From Flavobacterium cutihirudinis (GTDB lineage Bacteria > Bacteroidota > Bacteroidia > Flavobacteriales > Flavobacteriaceae), in the NCBI RefSeq assembly GCF_003385895.1, contig NZ_QRDQ01000011.1, forward strand, positions 1-64,000: a stretch of 64,000 nt of DNA, read 5' to 3'. Below the pieces are notes generated by a model. That model was not told the DNA's origin, made no database searches, and was given only the letters and a program-made list of their open reading frames with translations. The translations under genes and the position numbers were made by a program. Below, in pieces: positions 1-9,547 of the stretch. Numbering within the stretch: the first letter of the stretch is position 1; every line of letters starts with the position of its first letter.

Positions 1-375
1 CCGAGTGTTGCAGCCTCAGGACTTATCAGCGGAATGGCCCTTGGCACCCCATATACGGTAACGGCAGGAAATACGGATTGTACTTCTGCATCTTCGGCAT
101 CGTTCAGCAATGCGGCGAAGTTGGCAACCCCTGCGGTTCCGACAATCGCTTCAACAGCGCCTACATGTTCGGCTGACGGTTTCTCAACAATATCGAACTA
201 TGTTTCAGGATTGACCTATACATTTGATCCGACAGGACCAAGCGTGGATACTTCAGGACTTATCAGCGGAATGGCCCTTGGCACCCCATATACGGTGACG
301 GCAGGAAATACGGATTGTACTTCGGTTGCTTCAGCTTCATTCAGCAATGCAGCGAAGTTGGCAACTCCTGCGGTT
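1..375 (+). repeat. 79-codon coding repeats at the window edge
   Basis: The segment GGACTTATCAGCGGAATGG recurs at 19 and 256, 237 bases apart, and the Ala/Ser/Pro-rich stretch SFSNAAKLATPAVPTIA also occurs twice. The array evidently continues upstream of the window. Its codon choice (GCG, CCG, CGG-rich) is noticeably less AT-rich than the flanking genes. Confidence 0.85.
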
Positions 376-3300
376 CCGACAATCGCTGCAGTAAATCAAT
401 TAACATGTAGTGTCAATACGGGAAGTTTCACAATATCAAATTTTAATAATTCATATACTTACAATATTACGCCTGCGGGTGCTACTATTGATGCATTAAC
501 TGGAATTGTGACTGCGCCAGTCGGAACTTATAATGTAACAGCAACTTTAAATAATTGTACATCTGGCATTTTGACTGTTGTTATTGATTCTAAGATCTGT
601 GCTAATGCAGATGATTTCGGAACCAAAATTTCGGGAGCAACGCCATTAAGCTTAGGAGATGTAACTTCAAATGACAAACTGAACGGACTGGCAGTTACAA
701 CCTCAAACACGAATGTAACGCCAAAAACAACAGGTCCATTGAGTGTTGATGGAGATGGAATTTTGACTTTGGCGGCTAATACTGCTTCTGGAACATATTC
801 TATTATCTATCAAATTTGCGAAGAAGGTTCAGCTTCAGTAAACTGTGATACAGCTACCGCAACGGTTAAAGTTGCCAATGTTTTGGTTGCCAAAAATGAT
901 GATTTCGGCACACAGCCAACAGGCTCAACAGCGGTAGTAATCGGGGATGTAACTTCGAACGACGAGCTGAACGGATCGCCGGTAACGACAACCAATACTA
1001 ATGTGACCCCAAAAACAACAGGACCATTGAGTGTTGATGCAGATGGAAAAATCACCCTTGCGGGCAATACGCCTGGCGGAACCTACAGCATCACATATGA
1101 AATCTGTGAAGACGCAGCAAATCCAGCGAACTGCCAAACAGCTAAAGCAACAGTAAAAGTTGCCAATGTTTTGGTTGCCAAAAATGATGATTTCGGCACA
1201 CAGCCAACAGGATCAACAGCGGTTGTTATCGGAGATGTAACTTCGAACGACGAGCTGAACGGATCGCCGGTAACGACAGCCAACACCAATGTGACTCCAA
1301 AAACAACAGGACCATTGAGTGTTGATGCAGATGGAAAAATCACCCTTGCGGGGAATACACCTGGAGGAACTTACAGTATTACGTATGATATCTGTGAAGA
1401 TGCAGCTAACCCAGCAAACTGCAAAACAGCTACCGCAACGGTTAAAGTTGCCAATGTTTTGGTTGCCAAAGCAGATGACTTCGGCACACAGCCAACAGGA
1501 TCAACAGCGGTTGTAATCGGGGATGTAACTTCGAACGACGAGCTGAACGGATCGCCAGTAACGACAGCCAACACCAATGTGACCCCAAAAACAACAGGAC
1601 CATTGAGTGTTGATGCAGACGGAAAAATCACCCTTGCAGGGAATACACCAAGTGGAACCTACAGCATCACATATGAAATCTGTGAGGATGCAGCAAATCC
1701 TGCAAACTGCCAAACAGCAACATCAACGGTTAAGGTTGCCAATGTTTTGGTTGCCAAAGCAGATGATTTCGGCACACAGCCAACAGGATCAACAGCGGTA
1801 GTAATCGGGGATGTAACTTCGAACGACGAACTGAACGGATTGCCGGTAACGACAACCAATACCAATGTGACCCCAAAAACAACAGGACCACTAAGTGTTG
1901 ATGCAGATGGAAAAATCACCCTTGCGGGTAATACGCCTGGAGGAACGTACAGCATCACATATGAAATCTGTGAGGATGCAGCTAACCCAGCAAACTGCCA
2001 AACAGCAACATCAACGGTTAAGGTTGCCAATGTTTTGGTTGCCAACGCAGATGATTTCGGCACACAGCCAACAGGCTCAACAGCGGTTGTTATCGGAGAT
2101 GTAACTTCGAACGACGAGCTGAACGGATCGCCGGTAACGACAACCAATACTAATGTGACCCCAAAAACAACAGGACCATTGAGTGTTGATGCAGATGGAA
2201 AAATCACCCTTGCGGGCAATACGCCTGGCGGAACCTACAGCATCACATACGAAATCTGTGAGGATGCAGCTAGTCCTGCAAACTGCCAAACAGCAACGGC
2301 TACAGTTAAAGTTGCCAATGTTTTGGTTGCCAACGCAGATGATTTCGGCACACAGCCAACAGGATCAACAGCGGTAGTAATCGGGGATGTTACTTCGAAC
2401 GACGAGCTGAACGGATCGCCGGTAACGACAACAAACACCAATGTGACCCCAAAAACAACAGGACCAATAAGTGTTGATGCAGACGGAAAAATCACCCTTG
2501 CAGGGAATACACCTGGCGGAACCTACAGCATCACATATGAAATCTGTGAAGACGCAGCTAGTCCAGCGAACTGCCAAACAGCTACAGCAACGGTAAAAGT
2601 TGCCAATGTTTTAGTGGCTAAAGCAGATGATTTCGGCACACAGCCAACAGGCTCAACAGCGGTTGTAATCGGAGATGTTACTTCGAACGACGAGCTGAAC
2701 GGATCGCCGGTAACGCCAGCAAACACCAATGTGACTCCAAAAACAACAGGACCACTAAGTGTTGACGCAGACGGAAAAATCACCCTTGCGGGCAATACGC
2801 CTGGCGGAACCTACAGCATCACATATGAAATCTGTGAGGATGCAGCTAGTCCTGCAAACTGCCAAACAGCAACATCAACGGTTAAGGTTGCCAATGTTTT
2901 GGTTGCCAACGCAGATGATTTCGGCACACAGCCAACAGGATCAACAGCAGTAGTAATCGGGGATGTTACTTCGAACGACGAGCTGAACGGATCTCAGGTA
3001 ACGACAGCCAACACCAATGTGACTCCAAAAACAACAGGACCACTAAGTGTTGATGCAGATGGAAAAATCACCCTTGCGGGCAATACACCTGGCGGAACTT
3101 ACAGCATCACATACGAAATCTGTGAGGATGCAGCTAGTCCTGCAAACTGCCAAACAGCAACGGCTACAGTTAAAGTTGCCAATGTTTTGGTTGCCAATGA
3201 TGATACAACTTATAGTGTTCAGGTACCGGATTCTTCGGTTGCAATTACTGTAGGAAACGTTACAGCAAATGATACATTAAATAATGTTGCAGTTACAGGA

Positions 3301-5739
3301 ACCAATACGGATGTAACACCAATTACAACGGGACCTTTGAGTATTGATGCAAATGGAGTTCTAACACTAGCACCAAACACAGTTTCTGGTATTTATAAAA
3401 TCACATACCAGTTATGCGAAGCGGGAGTTACTCCAACAAACTGTGATACAGCAGAAGCAATTGTTGAAGTTAAGCGACCAATAGTTGCTTTAGTAGATAC
3501 AATACTTCCGGTAAATGGTAATACTGGAGGAACAACGATATCATTGACAACAAATGATACATTAAATGGAAATCCAGTAAAAATTGGAACTAATCCTGGA
3601 GAAGTTTCTATAAATATTATAGGCACTTTACCAACAGGAATAACTCTGAATGCTGATGGAACAATAACAGTAAGCCCTGGAACACCAAAAGGAGATTATA
3701 ATGTAGAATATACGATTTGCGAAATAGGAAGTAATCCATTGAATTGCGACTCGGTTATTACAGTAATAAAAGTGACTGAAGGTGACCTTGTGGCTAATGA
3801 AGATATTGTTACTTCTGCTGTTGGAATAAATATTCCACAGAATGTAATTAATGTTTTCACAAATGACACTAAAAATGGACTTCCGCTGAATCCATCAGAT
3901 GTAAAACTCGATGTTTTGAAAGAAGATCCTACAGGACATTTAACATTGAATCCTGATGGAAGTGTAACTCTTGCACCTAATACACCGGCAGGAGATTACG
4001 AATTAACATACACTATTTGTGAGATATTAAATCAATCAAACTGTAAATCGAATATTGTAAAAGTTACTGTAACAGCGCCAAAAATGACTGTGACAGCAAA
4101 TAGTTACTGCTCGAACAATGTTCCGTATGTATCTTACAACGTAACAGCTGATAACTTTACACCGAACAACTTGTTAACTGTAAGATGGATCGATAGTGCA
4201 AACAATGTTGTAGCAACTCAAACGGATTTACCATTAAGCGGAGATCTTTTATGGCCAGGGGCTATCGTAGATAGTAATGGAGTTGGAGTTGATTGGCCAG
4301 GTTGGTTACTTGTAAATAATCAGTGGATTGAAGGTGCTGATGGATTTGAAAATACAAGAACTGGTGTTACGGTAGAATTCTCATTAAACCCAACGGTAAA
4401 TTATGCAGTAAGCTATCCACCAGCAACTCCGCAGTGTAACGCAAGACCAACATTTGTTATTGAAGCAAATGATGATAGCGCAGGACCAATCGATGCGAAA
4501 AAGAATACGAGTACTTCATTGAATATCTTTAATAATGATAAATACAATGGAACAGCTATAATTCCTGCAAACATTGTTTTAAGTACAATTGTTTCTAATC
4601 CTAATTTGATCTTAAATGCGGATGGATCTGTTGACGTGAAAACGGGAACTCCATCGGGAGAATATAAGTTAACGTATCAAATTTGTGATGGTCCTGGTTC
4701 TTCAAACTGCAGTCAGGCAGTTGTAACAATTACTGTGGTAAATTCAGTTGATCCTGAACCACCAGTACCTACACCACTAATAGCCAAGGACGATGAAGAG
4801 ATTTCTGTTGATGGTATTAATGGAATGATTGAGTTTATCAATGTTTTAGATAATGATTCGCTAGGTGGACTTCCTATTAACCCGGATGATATTATAATTA
4901 AAAATATCCCGCAAAGTCCATATTTCGAATTTAATTCAAACGGAACAGTGAATGTAAAACCAAATACACCTGGCGCAAGTTATACTTTGGTTTATCAGAT
5001 TTGTCAAAAATCAAATCCGGACAATTGTACAACTGCGATATTAAAAGTATTTGTTGAAGTTCCGGCTATTGCAATTGTCAAAACAGCTGTCTTCAATGAT
5101 GAAAACAAGAATAGAGCTGCAAATGCAGGTGAAACAATTACATACAGTTTTACAGTTACAAATACCGGAAATGTACCTTTAAAAGGAGTAACAATTAGTG
5201 ATCCTTTACCAGGAGTTGTAGTTTCTGGAGCACCTATCGATTTAGAAGTAAATGAATCGAACAGTAGTAATTTTGTTGCTCATTATACGATTAAGCAAAG
5301 CGATATAAATCTTGGTCTGGTAACAAATCAGGCAAGTGTAAAAGGTAGCAGTGCTAGAGGAGTAGACGTAGAAGATATGTCCGATGATTCAGGGGTAGAT
5401 GGTGATAAACCAACTGTAATAGAATTAAAAGGTTGCGAGATTAAAGTGTTTAATGCTTTCTCTCCAAACGGAGATGCAAAAAATGCAAGATTCTATATTC
5501 AGGGAATTGAATGTTACCCAAATAATACGGTCGAAATTTATAATCGTTGGGGTGTTCTTGTTTTTGATACTGAAGGTTACAACAACGAAGACAGAGTTTT
5601 TGTTGGAAGATCTGAAGGACGTGTTACTGTAAAACAAACAGACGGACTTCCAGTGGGAACTTATTTCTATATCCTAAAATATAAAGACAGCGATTCAAAT
5701 CAGCATGAATCTTCAGGTTACTTATATCTTAATAAATAA
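1..5739 (+). CDS. Giant repeat adhesin with T9SS type B sorting domain (5' end outside window)
   Basis: The frame is open from base 1, and bases 1-33 encode the same repeat seen later, so the true start lies upstream. The 1912 visible codons hold, in order: 79-residue repeats (codons 1 to about 125), a linker domain, a degenerate 96-residue unit (nt about 600-900), eight near-identical 96-residue units (nt 901-3204), several diverged relatives (to about nt 5060), a DUF11-like Ig-fold domain (about 5065-5420), and a C-terminal domain starting GCEIKVFNAFSPNGD. That last domain is the gliding-motility-associated CHU_C type, known to direct export by T9SS and surface attachment. Each 96-residue unit carries VDADG and a Cys pair, suggesting calcium binding and an internal disulfide (inference). 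The gene is followed by PorP/SprF and OmpA-type genes, the usual partners of such adhesins. Likely a secreted or surface adhesin; the ligand is unknown. Confidence 0.9.
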   Translation, partial: PSVAASGLISGMALGTPYTVTAGNTDCTSASSASFSNAAKLATPAVPTIASTAPTCSADGFSTISNYVSGLTYTFDPTGPSVDTSGLISGMALGTPYTVTAGNTDCTSVASASFSNAAKLATPAVPTIAAVNQLTCSVNTGSFTISNFNNSYTYNITPAGATIDALTGIVTAPVGTYNVTATLNNCTSGILTVVIDSKICANADDFGTKISGATPLSLGDVTSNDKLNGLAVTTSNTNVTPKTTGPLSVDGDGILTLAANTASGTYSIIYQICEEGSASVNCDTATATVKVANVLVAKNDDFGTQPTGSTAVVIGDVTSNDELNGSPVTTTNTNVTPKTTGPLSVDADGKITLAGNTPGGTYSITYEICEDAANPANCQTAKATVKVANVLVAKNDDFGTQPTGSTAVVIGDVTSNDELNGSPVTTANTNVTPKTTGPLSVDADGKITLAGNTPGGTYSITYDICEDAANPANCKTATATVKVANVLVAKADDFGTQPTGSTAVVIGDVTSNDELNGSPVTTANTNVTPKTTGPLSVDADGKITLAGNTPSGTYSITYEICEDAANPANCQTATSTVKVANVLVAKADDFGTQPTGSTAVVIGDVTSNDELNGLPVTTTNTNVTPKTTGPLSVDADGKITLAGNTPGGTYSITYEICEDAANPANCQTATSTVKVANVLVANADDFGTQPTGSTAVVIGDVTSNDELNGSPVTTTNTNVTPKTTGPLSVDADGKITLAGNTPGGTYSITYEICEDAASPANCQTATATVKVANVLVANADDFGTQPTGSTAVVIGDVTSNDELNGSPVTTTNTNVTPKTTGPISVDADGKITLAGNTPGGTYSITYEICEDAASPANCQTATATVKVANVLVAKADDFGTQPTGSTAVVIGDVTSNDELNGSPVTPANTNVTPKTTGPLSVDADGKITLAGNTPGGTYSITYEICEDAASPANCQTATSTVKVANVLVANADDFGTQPTGSTAVVIGDVTSNDELNGSQVTTANTNVTPKTTGPLSVDADGKITLAGNTPGGTYSITYEICEDAASPANCQTATATVKVANVLVANDDTTYSVQVPDSSVAITVGNVTANDTLNNVAVTGTNTDVTPITTGPLSIDANGVLTLAPNTVSGIYKITYQLCEAGVTPTNCDTAEAIVEVKRPIVALVDTILPVNGNTGGTTISLTTNDTLNGNPVKIGTNPGEVSINIIGTLPTGITLNADGTITVSPGTPKGDYNVEYTICEIGSNPLNCDSVITVIKVTEGDLVANEDIVTSAVGINIPQNVINVFTNDTKNGLPLNPSDVKLDVLKEDPTGHLTLNPDGSVTLAPNTPAGDYELTYTICEILNQSNCKSNIVKVTVTAPKMTVTANSYCSNNVPYVSYNVTADNFTPNNLLTVRWIDSANNVVATQTDLPLSGDLLWPGAIVDSNGVGVDWPGWLLVNNQWIEGADGFENTRTGVTVEFSLNPTVNYAVSYPPATPQCNARPTFVIEANDDSAGPIDAKKNTSTSLNIFNNDKYNGTAIIPANIVLSTIVSNPNLILNADGSVDVKTGTPSGEYKLTYQICDGPGSSNCSQAVVTITVVNSVDPEPPVPTPLIAKDDEEISVDGINGMIEFINVLDNDSLGGLPINPDDIIIKNIPQSPYFEFNSNGTVNVKPNTPGASYTLVYQICQKSNPDNCTTAILKVFVEVPAIAIVKTAVFNDENKNRAANAGETITYSFTVTNTGNVPLKGVTISDPLPGVVVSGAPIDLEVNESNSSNFVAHYTIKQSDINLGLVTNQASVKGSSARGVDVEDMSDDSGVDGDKPTVIELKGCEIKVFNAFSPNGDAKNARFYIQGIECYPNNTVEIYNRWGVLVFDTEGYNNEDRVFVGRSEGRVTVKQTDGLPVGTYFYILKYKDSDSNQHESSGYLYLNK
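901..3204 (+). repeat. Eight tandem 288-bp coding repeats
   Basis: Units begin at 901, 1189, 1477, 1765, 2053, 2341, 2629 and 2917, exactly 288 bases (96 codons) apart, each starting GATTTCGGCACA (one unit has GACTTC). The copies are nearly identical at DNA level, and synonymous variants are shuffled between non-adjacent copies. Diverged relatives precede (about 610) and follow (about 3205). Confidence 0.95.
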
Positions 5740-5746
5740 AATGACA

Positions 5747-5774
5747 ACGGTTTAGCTTCGGCTAGACCGTTTTT
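5747..5774 (+). terminator. UUCG-loop intrinsic terminator after the adhesin
   Basis: ACGGTTTAGC, loop TTCG, GCTAGACCGT (one G-T pair), then a run of T. It lies between the adhesin stop and the PorP/SprF start, only 13 bases before that start, so it may reduce rather than stop transcription of the partner genes. Confidence 0.8.
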
Positions 5775-5786
5775 AAAGCTTAATAA

Positions 5787-6698
5787 ATGAAAAAATTAAC
5801 TTTAGTTTTGATGTTTTTTTCAATTGTATGTTCAGCGCAGCAGGATGCTCAATATACACAATACATGTATAATACAATTGCGATAAACCCTGCATATGCT
5901 GGTTCTCGTGGAGTATTAAGTGTGTTTGGTTTGTATCGTACACAGTGGATAGGTCTTGACGGTGCGCCAAAAACGAGTACTTTTTCGGTAAATACACCTT
6001 TAAACGATAGTAATCTGGGATTAGGGGTTTCATTGGTAAATGATAAAATCGGACCAACAAATGAGAATACATTGTCTGCAGATTTGTCTTATAGCATACA
6101 AACTTCAGCTTCAGCTAAACTTTCTTTTGGTATCAAGGCTACAGGAAATCTTTTTAATGTTGATGTTTCAAAATTAAGTTTTGAAGATCAGGAAGATCCG
6201 CAGTTTCAGGATTTAAGTAACAAGTTTACACCCAATATTGGCGCGGGAGTTTATTGGCATTCAGACAAAGCCTATTTAGGTTTCTCTATTCCAAATTTTA
6301 TCGAAACAAATCGTTATGATGATAATGATACTGCTATTTTTAAAGATAAGATAAACTACTATTTAATGGCGGGTTACGTCTTTAATCTTGATAAATTAGA
6401 ATATATAAAATTCAAACCGGCCTTATTGACTAAAATGGTTCAGGGAGCACCATTGCAGGTAGATGTATCCGGAAACTTTATGTTTTATGATAAACTTACT
6501 CTTGGTCTGGCTTATCGCTGGAGCGCTTCTGTGAGTGCAATGGCAGGTTTTCAGATTTCAGAAGGATTATATGTAGGTTATGGATATGATCACGAAACAA
6601 CTCAATTAAGAAGATATAATTCAGGATCTCATGAAGTTTTTCTTCGCTTCGAGTTTTTTAACAATTATAACAAAATGATATCCCCAAGATTCTTCTAA
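5787..6698 (+). CDS. PorP/SprF-family T9SS outer-membrane protein
   Basis: 303 residues with a signal peptide (about 1-18, ending CSAQ) and the family's N-terminal signature QDAQYTQYMYNTIAINPAYAGSRG, followed by alternating-residue beta strands ending in an aromatic-rich C-terminus (FLRFEFF region, then a short tail). Family members are outer-membrane barrels; SprF is needed to deliver the adhesin SprB to the surface, and PorP is part of P. gingivalis T9SS. Here it directly follows a type B CTD adhesin, so the inferred job is export or anchoring of that specific adhesin. It is not called sprF itself because the adhesin is not demonstrably SprB. ATG at 5787 gives a proper signal peptide. The next gene begins 12 bases after its stop, so the two are co-transcribed. 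Confidence 0.88.
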   Translation: MKKLTLVLMFFSIVCSAQQDAQYTQYMYNTIAINPAYAGSRGVLSVFGLYRTQWIGLDGAPKTSTFSVNTPLNDSNLGLGVSLVNDKIGPTNENTLSADLSYSIQTSASAKLSFGIKATGNLFNVDVSKLSFEDQEDPQFQDLSNKFTPNIGAGVYWHSDKAYLGFSIPNFIETNRYDDNDTAIFKDKINYYLMAGYVFNLDKLEYIKFKPALLTKMVQGAPLQVDVSGNFMFYDKLTLGLAYRWSASVSAMAGFQISEGLYVGYGYDHETTQLRRYNSGSHEVFLRFEFFNNYNKMISPRFF

Positions 6699-6710
6699 TT
6701 AAATGCCATC

Positions 6711-8714
6711 ATGACAATTAAAAAATTAAGTTTTACTGTTTTATTATTTTTCTTCATTTTTAAAATAACCGCCCAAACAAAACAGATAAATCAAGCCCAT
6801 AAAAAGTACGAAGATTATGCTTACGCAGATGCTATTATAGCCTACAAAAGCGTAATTAAAAAAGACACCATAAATGAAGAGATCATCCAGCGACTTGGTA
6901 ATTCCTATTATTTTACGGGTGATTTAAGAAACGCTCTAAAACAATACGATCATCTTTTTGCAATAAATAAAAACCAGGAATCTGAATATTTATACAGATA
7001 TGCTCAATGTTTAAAATCCTTAGGAAATTATAACAAAGCCGATCAGGTTTTAGATATATTTAATAAAAAGGAAACTTCACAAAACAGAGCTGCTTTAATT
7101 AGAAAAGAGAAAAATTATTTATCGGATATAAAATATAATTCCGGACGATTTGAAATCGCAGATGCCGGAGTCAATTCTGCTTTTTCAGATTATGGCGGTA
7201 CCGTTTACGACAATAAACTTGTTTTTACTTCAGCAAGAGATACGGGAGGGATTTATAAATCACATTTTAAGTGGACCAATAAATCATTTTCTAAATTGTA
7301 TACTGCAGAATTAATGCCTGACGGAAGTATTGGAAAATTAAGACTTTTTCGTAAAAATGATAATGCAAAATTCAATGAGTCCAGTCCAATTTTTACGAAA
7401 GATGGACGTACGATGTACTTTACCAGAAACAATTTTACAGATGGAAAAAGAGGTGAAAATGATAAAAAAGTAACACTTCTTAAATTATACAAGGCAGAAT
7501 TAATTAATGGAGAATGGGAAAACATAAAAGAATTACCATTTAATAGTAATCAATACAGTACAGCACATCCTGCATTGAGTGTTGATGAGAAAACATTATA
7601 TTTCGCATCAGATATGCCAGGTTCTTACGGGCAATCGGATTTATATAAAGTCACTATAAATACAGACGGAAGTTTTGGAACTCCGGAAAATTTAGGCTTG
7701 GATATTAATACAGAAGGCAAGGAAACATTTCCATTTGTTTCAGGAGATAACGAAATGTACTTTTCATCTGACGGACGCCCGGGATTGGGAGGTCTGGACG
7801 TATATGTGGCAAAAATAAATGAAAAAGGAGGGTTTGATGAAATTCAAAACGTCGGATACCCAATCAATAGTAAACATGATGATTTTGCCTTTACAATTGA
7901 TAGCAGAAACAGAAATGGTTTTTTCTCTTCAGATCGTGAAAATGCACATGGTTTAGATGATATTTATCGATTTACTGAAACCAAAAAATTAATATGTGAG
8001 CAGGATCTAAAAGGTACAGTCAATGATTCAGAATCAAATGAAATCATAGCAAACGCTTCTTTAATTTTACTTGATGAAGACTTCAATACAATCCAGGATA
8101 TAGTTTCAGATGAAAAAGGAAGTTTTTTGTTTCCGAAAGTTATTTGCGGTAAAAAATATTCGATCAGAATTTCAAAAACCGATTACAATAAAAAAGACGT
8201 TGCTGTAGTCATAAAAAGAGAGTCTGGAGATACAGCTTTAACAATTTTGTTGCAAAAGATTTTTAAGCCAATGGAAACCAAATCGGTTGCCGTGACTAAA
8301 GCAGCAGTAGTAAAACCAGTAAAAGTAGGAGCGATAAAAGTTGGAACAGATTTAGCCAAACTATTAAATATTCCGATGAACTTTTTTGATTTGGGTAAAG
8401 CCACAATCAAAAAAACATCAGAGCCGGATTTACAAAAGTTGGTAGATGCCTTAAATCAGTATCCAACATTAAAGCTGGATATTCGATCACATACTGATAG
8501 TCGTTCATCAGCGGAAAGCAATCAGATTTTATCTGATAAAAGAGCACAGTCTACAAAAGAATGGCTTGTTAGCAAAGGTATTGCCGAAAGTAGATTGACA
8601 GCCAAAGGATACGGAGAAACTAAATTGGTCAATAAATGTGCAGATGGCGTAAAATGTACAGAGAAAGAACATCAGCAAAATAGACGAAGTGAGTTTATAA
8701 TTGTAAGTATGTAA
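6711..8714 (+). CDS. OmpA-family protein with TPR and PD40 repeats
   Basis: 667 residues: signal peptide (about 1-21, ending ITAQ), TPR-like helices (about 30-120), WD40-like PD40 strands (about 150-420, with LYFASD and MYFSSDGRPG), a carboxypeptidase-regulatory-like beta domain (about 430-505), and a C-terminal OmpA domain (about 550-667). The OmpA domain retains HTDSR and SDKRA, whose Asp and Arg normally hold peptidoglycan diaminopimelate. A Cys pair (NKCADGVKC) sits near the end. Related proteins sit beside PorP/SprF genes and probably link the secretion or adhesin apparatus to the cell wall. It is the last gene of the adhesin module, closed by the terminator at 8737. Confidence 0.85.
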   Translation: MTIKKLSFTVLLFFFIFKITAQTKQINQAHKKYEDYAYADAIIAYKSVIKKDTINEEIIQRLGNSYYFTGDLRNALKQYDHLFAINKNQESEYLYRYAQCLKSLGNYNKADQVLDIFNKKETSQNRAALIRKEKNYLSDIKYNSGRFEIADAGVNSAFSDYGGTVYDNKLVFTSARDTGGIYKSHFKWTNKSFSKLYTAELMPDGSIGKLRLFRKNDNAKFNESSPIFTKDGRTMYFTRNNFTDGKRGENDKKVTLLKLYKAELINGEWENIKELPFNSNQYSTAHPALSVDEKTLYFASDMPGSYGQSDLYKVTINTDGSFGTPENLGLDINTEGKETFPFVSGDNEMYFSSDGRPGLGGLDVYVAKINEKGGFDEIQNVGYPINSKHDDFAFTIDSRNRNGFFSSDRENAHGLDDIYRFTETKKLICEQDLKGTVNDSESNEIIANASLILLDEDFNTIQDIVSDEKGSFLFPKVICGKKYSIRISKTDYNKKDVAVVIKRESGDTALTILLQKIFKPMETKSVAVTKAAVVKPVKVGAIKVGTDLAKLLNIPMNFFDLGKATIKKTSEPDLQKLVDALNQYPTLKLDIRSHTDSRSSAESNQILSDKRAQSTKEWLVSKGIAESRLTAKGYGETKLVNKCADGVKCTEKEHQQNRRSEFIIVSM

Positions 8715-8736
8715 AAATAAACTCAAAAATAATAGA

Positions 8737-8774
8737 AACCCTTTTCAAGTAATTTGAAAAGGGTTTTGTTTTTT
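8737..8774 (+). terminator. Intrinsic terminator ending the adhesin module
   Basis: AACCCTTTTCAAG pairs with the downstream TTGAAAAGGGTT around a short loop and is followed by TTGTTTTTT. It lies 23 bases after the OmpA-family stop codon. Confidence 0.85.
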
Positions 8775-8963
8775 AGAAAGTTAAAAAATCTGTTTTTTCA
8801 TAAAAAAGCGTTTCAAAAGTTTTCTTTCCTTAGAGGATAGTTTTAAAAATTTAAAATTTAGTGTATTTTGTTTAAAATGAGGTATTTGTGATTTTAAAAA
8901 AGAAGATTTACTGTAAATTGTGTCTATTTTTTTTTAACTTTATAAATCTAAAATTTTTCGGAT

Positions 8964-9389
8964 ATGACTGTAAATCAAATACTAAATGCAAAAGGAAAAA
9001 ATGTTTATTCCGTACTTTCGACTACAACAGTATATGAAGCGTTGAAGGTAATGGGAGAAAAAAATATTGGGGCAATTCTAATTATTGATGGAACCGATTT
9101 AAAAGGAATATTATCTGAGAGAGATTATGCTCGAAAAATTGTTTTAAAAGATAAATCGTCAAAAGAAACTTTTGTACATGAAATTATGGAAAGCAATGTT
9201 TTTTCTATAAACCTTTCAAATAATATAGAAGATTGCATGGAGCTGATGAGCACGAAAAGAATTCGACATTTGCCTGTTTTAGAAGATGGCATTGTAGTCG
9301 GGATTATTTCAATCAGCGACGTGGTAAAAGCAATTATTGAAATACAAAAAGATACTATAAATCATTTGAATTCTTATATTTCACAATAG
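8964..9389 (+). CDS. Stand-alone CBS-domain pair protein
   Basis: 141 residues made almost entirely of two CBS motifs (about 8-63 and 74-132), with ILSERDYARKIV in the first and RHLPVLEDGIVVGIISISDVV in two adjoining parts of the second. CBS pairs bind adenine nucleotides and act as energy sensors. No enzymatic domain is attached and the partner is unknown. The gene is monocistronic: an AT-rich gap of about 190 bases precedes it with no convincing TAnnTTTG element, and a terminator follows. The gene downstream is malic enzyme, but its own promoter argues against an operon. Confidence 0.85.
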   Translation: MTVNQILNAKGKNVYSVLSTTTVYEALKVMGEKNIGAILIIDGTDLKGILSERDYARKIVLKDKSSKETFVHEIMESNVFSINLSNNIEDCMELMSTKRIRHLPVLEDGIVVGIISISDVVKAIIEIQKDTINHLNSYISQ

Positions 9390-9416
9390 TAGAAATGTAT
9401 TAAAGACAGCAACAAA

Positions 9417-9448
9417 ATAGTCCCAATTATTGAGGACTATTTTTTTTT
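9417..9448 (+). terminator. Intrinsic terminator after the CBS gene
   Basis: ATAGTCC, loop, GGACTAT, then eight T residues, 27 bases after the stop codon. Confidence 0.85.
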
Positions 9449-9515
9449 AGGTCTGTCAAACCGTTATTTTAACAAAAGAAAGCAGTAAAAACGTCCCATT
9501 TTAAAGTAAGACTTA

Positions 9516-9523
9516 TATCTTTG
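9516..9523 (+). promoter_or_regulatory. TAnnTTTG -7 element for maeB
   Basis: TATCTTTG lies 25 bases before the maeB ATG and matches the Bacteroidota sigma-A -7 consensus. No clear TTTG -33 element was seen at the usual distance. Confidence 0.55.
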
Positions 9524-9547
9524 TAAGCTAGAATAAAAGCTAAAAAA

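Noticed and set aside
1659..2219. A 186-residue open frame on the minus strand across the adhesin repeats, plus many 64-90-residue frames on both strands in 810-3250
   Set aside because: They repeat with the same 288-base period as the sense gene, lack signal peptides or domains, and are explained by the composition of the repeat.
901..3204. Regularly spaced repeats considered as a CRISPR array
   Set aside because: Units are 288 bases, contiguous and in frame within a coding region, with no short repeat/unique spacer pattern and no cas genes.
8775..8963. The 190-base AT-rich gap before the CBS gene as an RNA gene
   Set aside because: No stable stem, promoter box plus terminator pair, or known RNA motif could be made out by eye.
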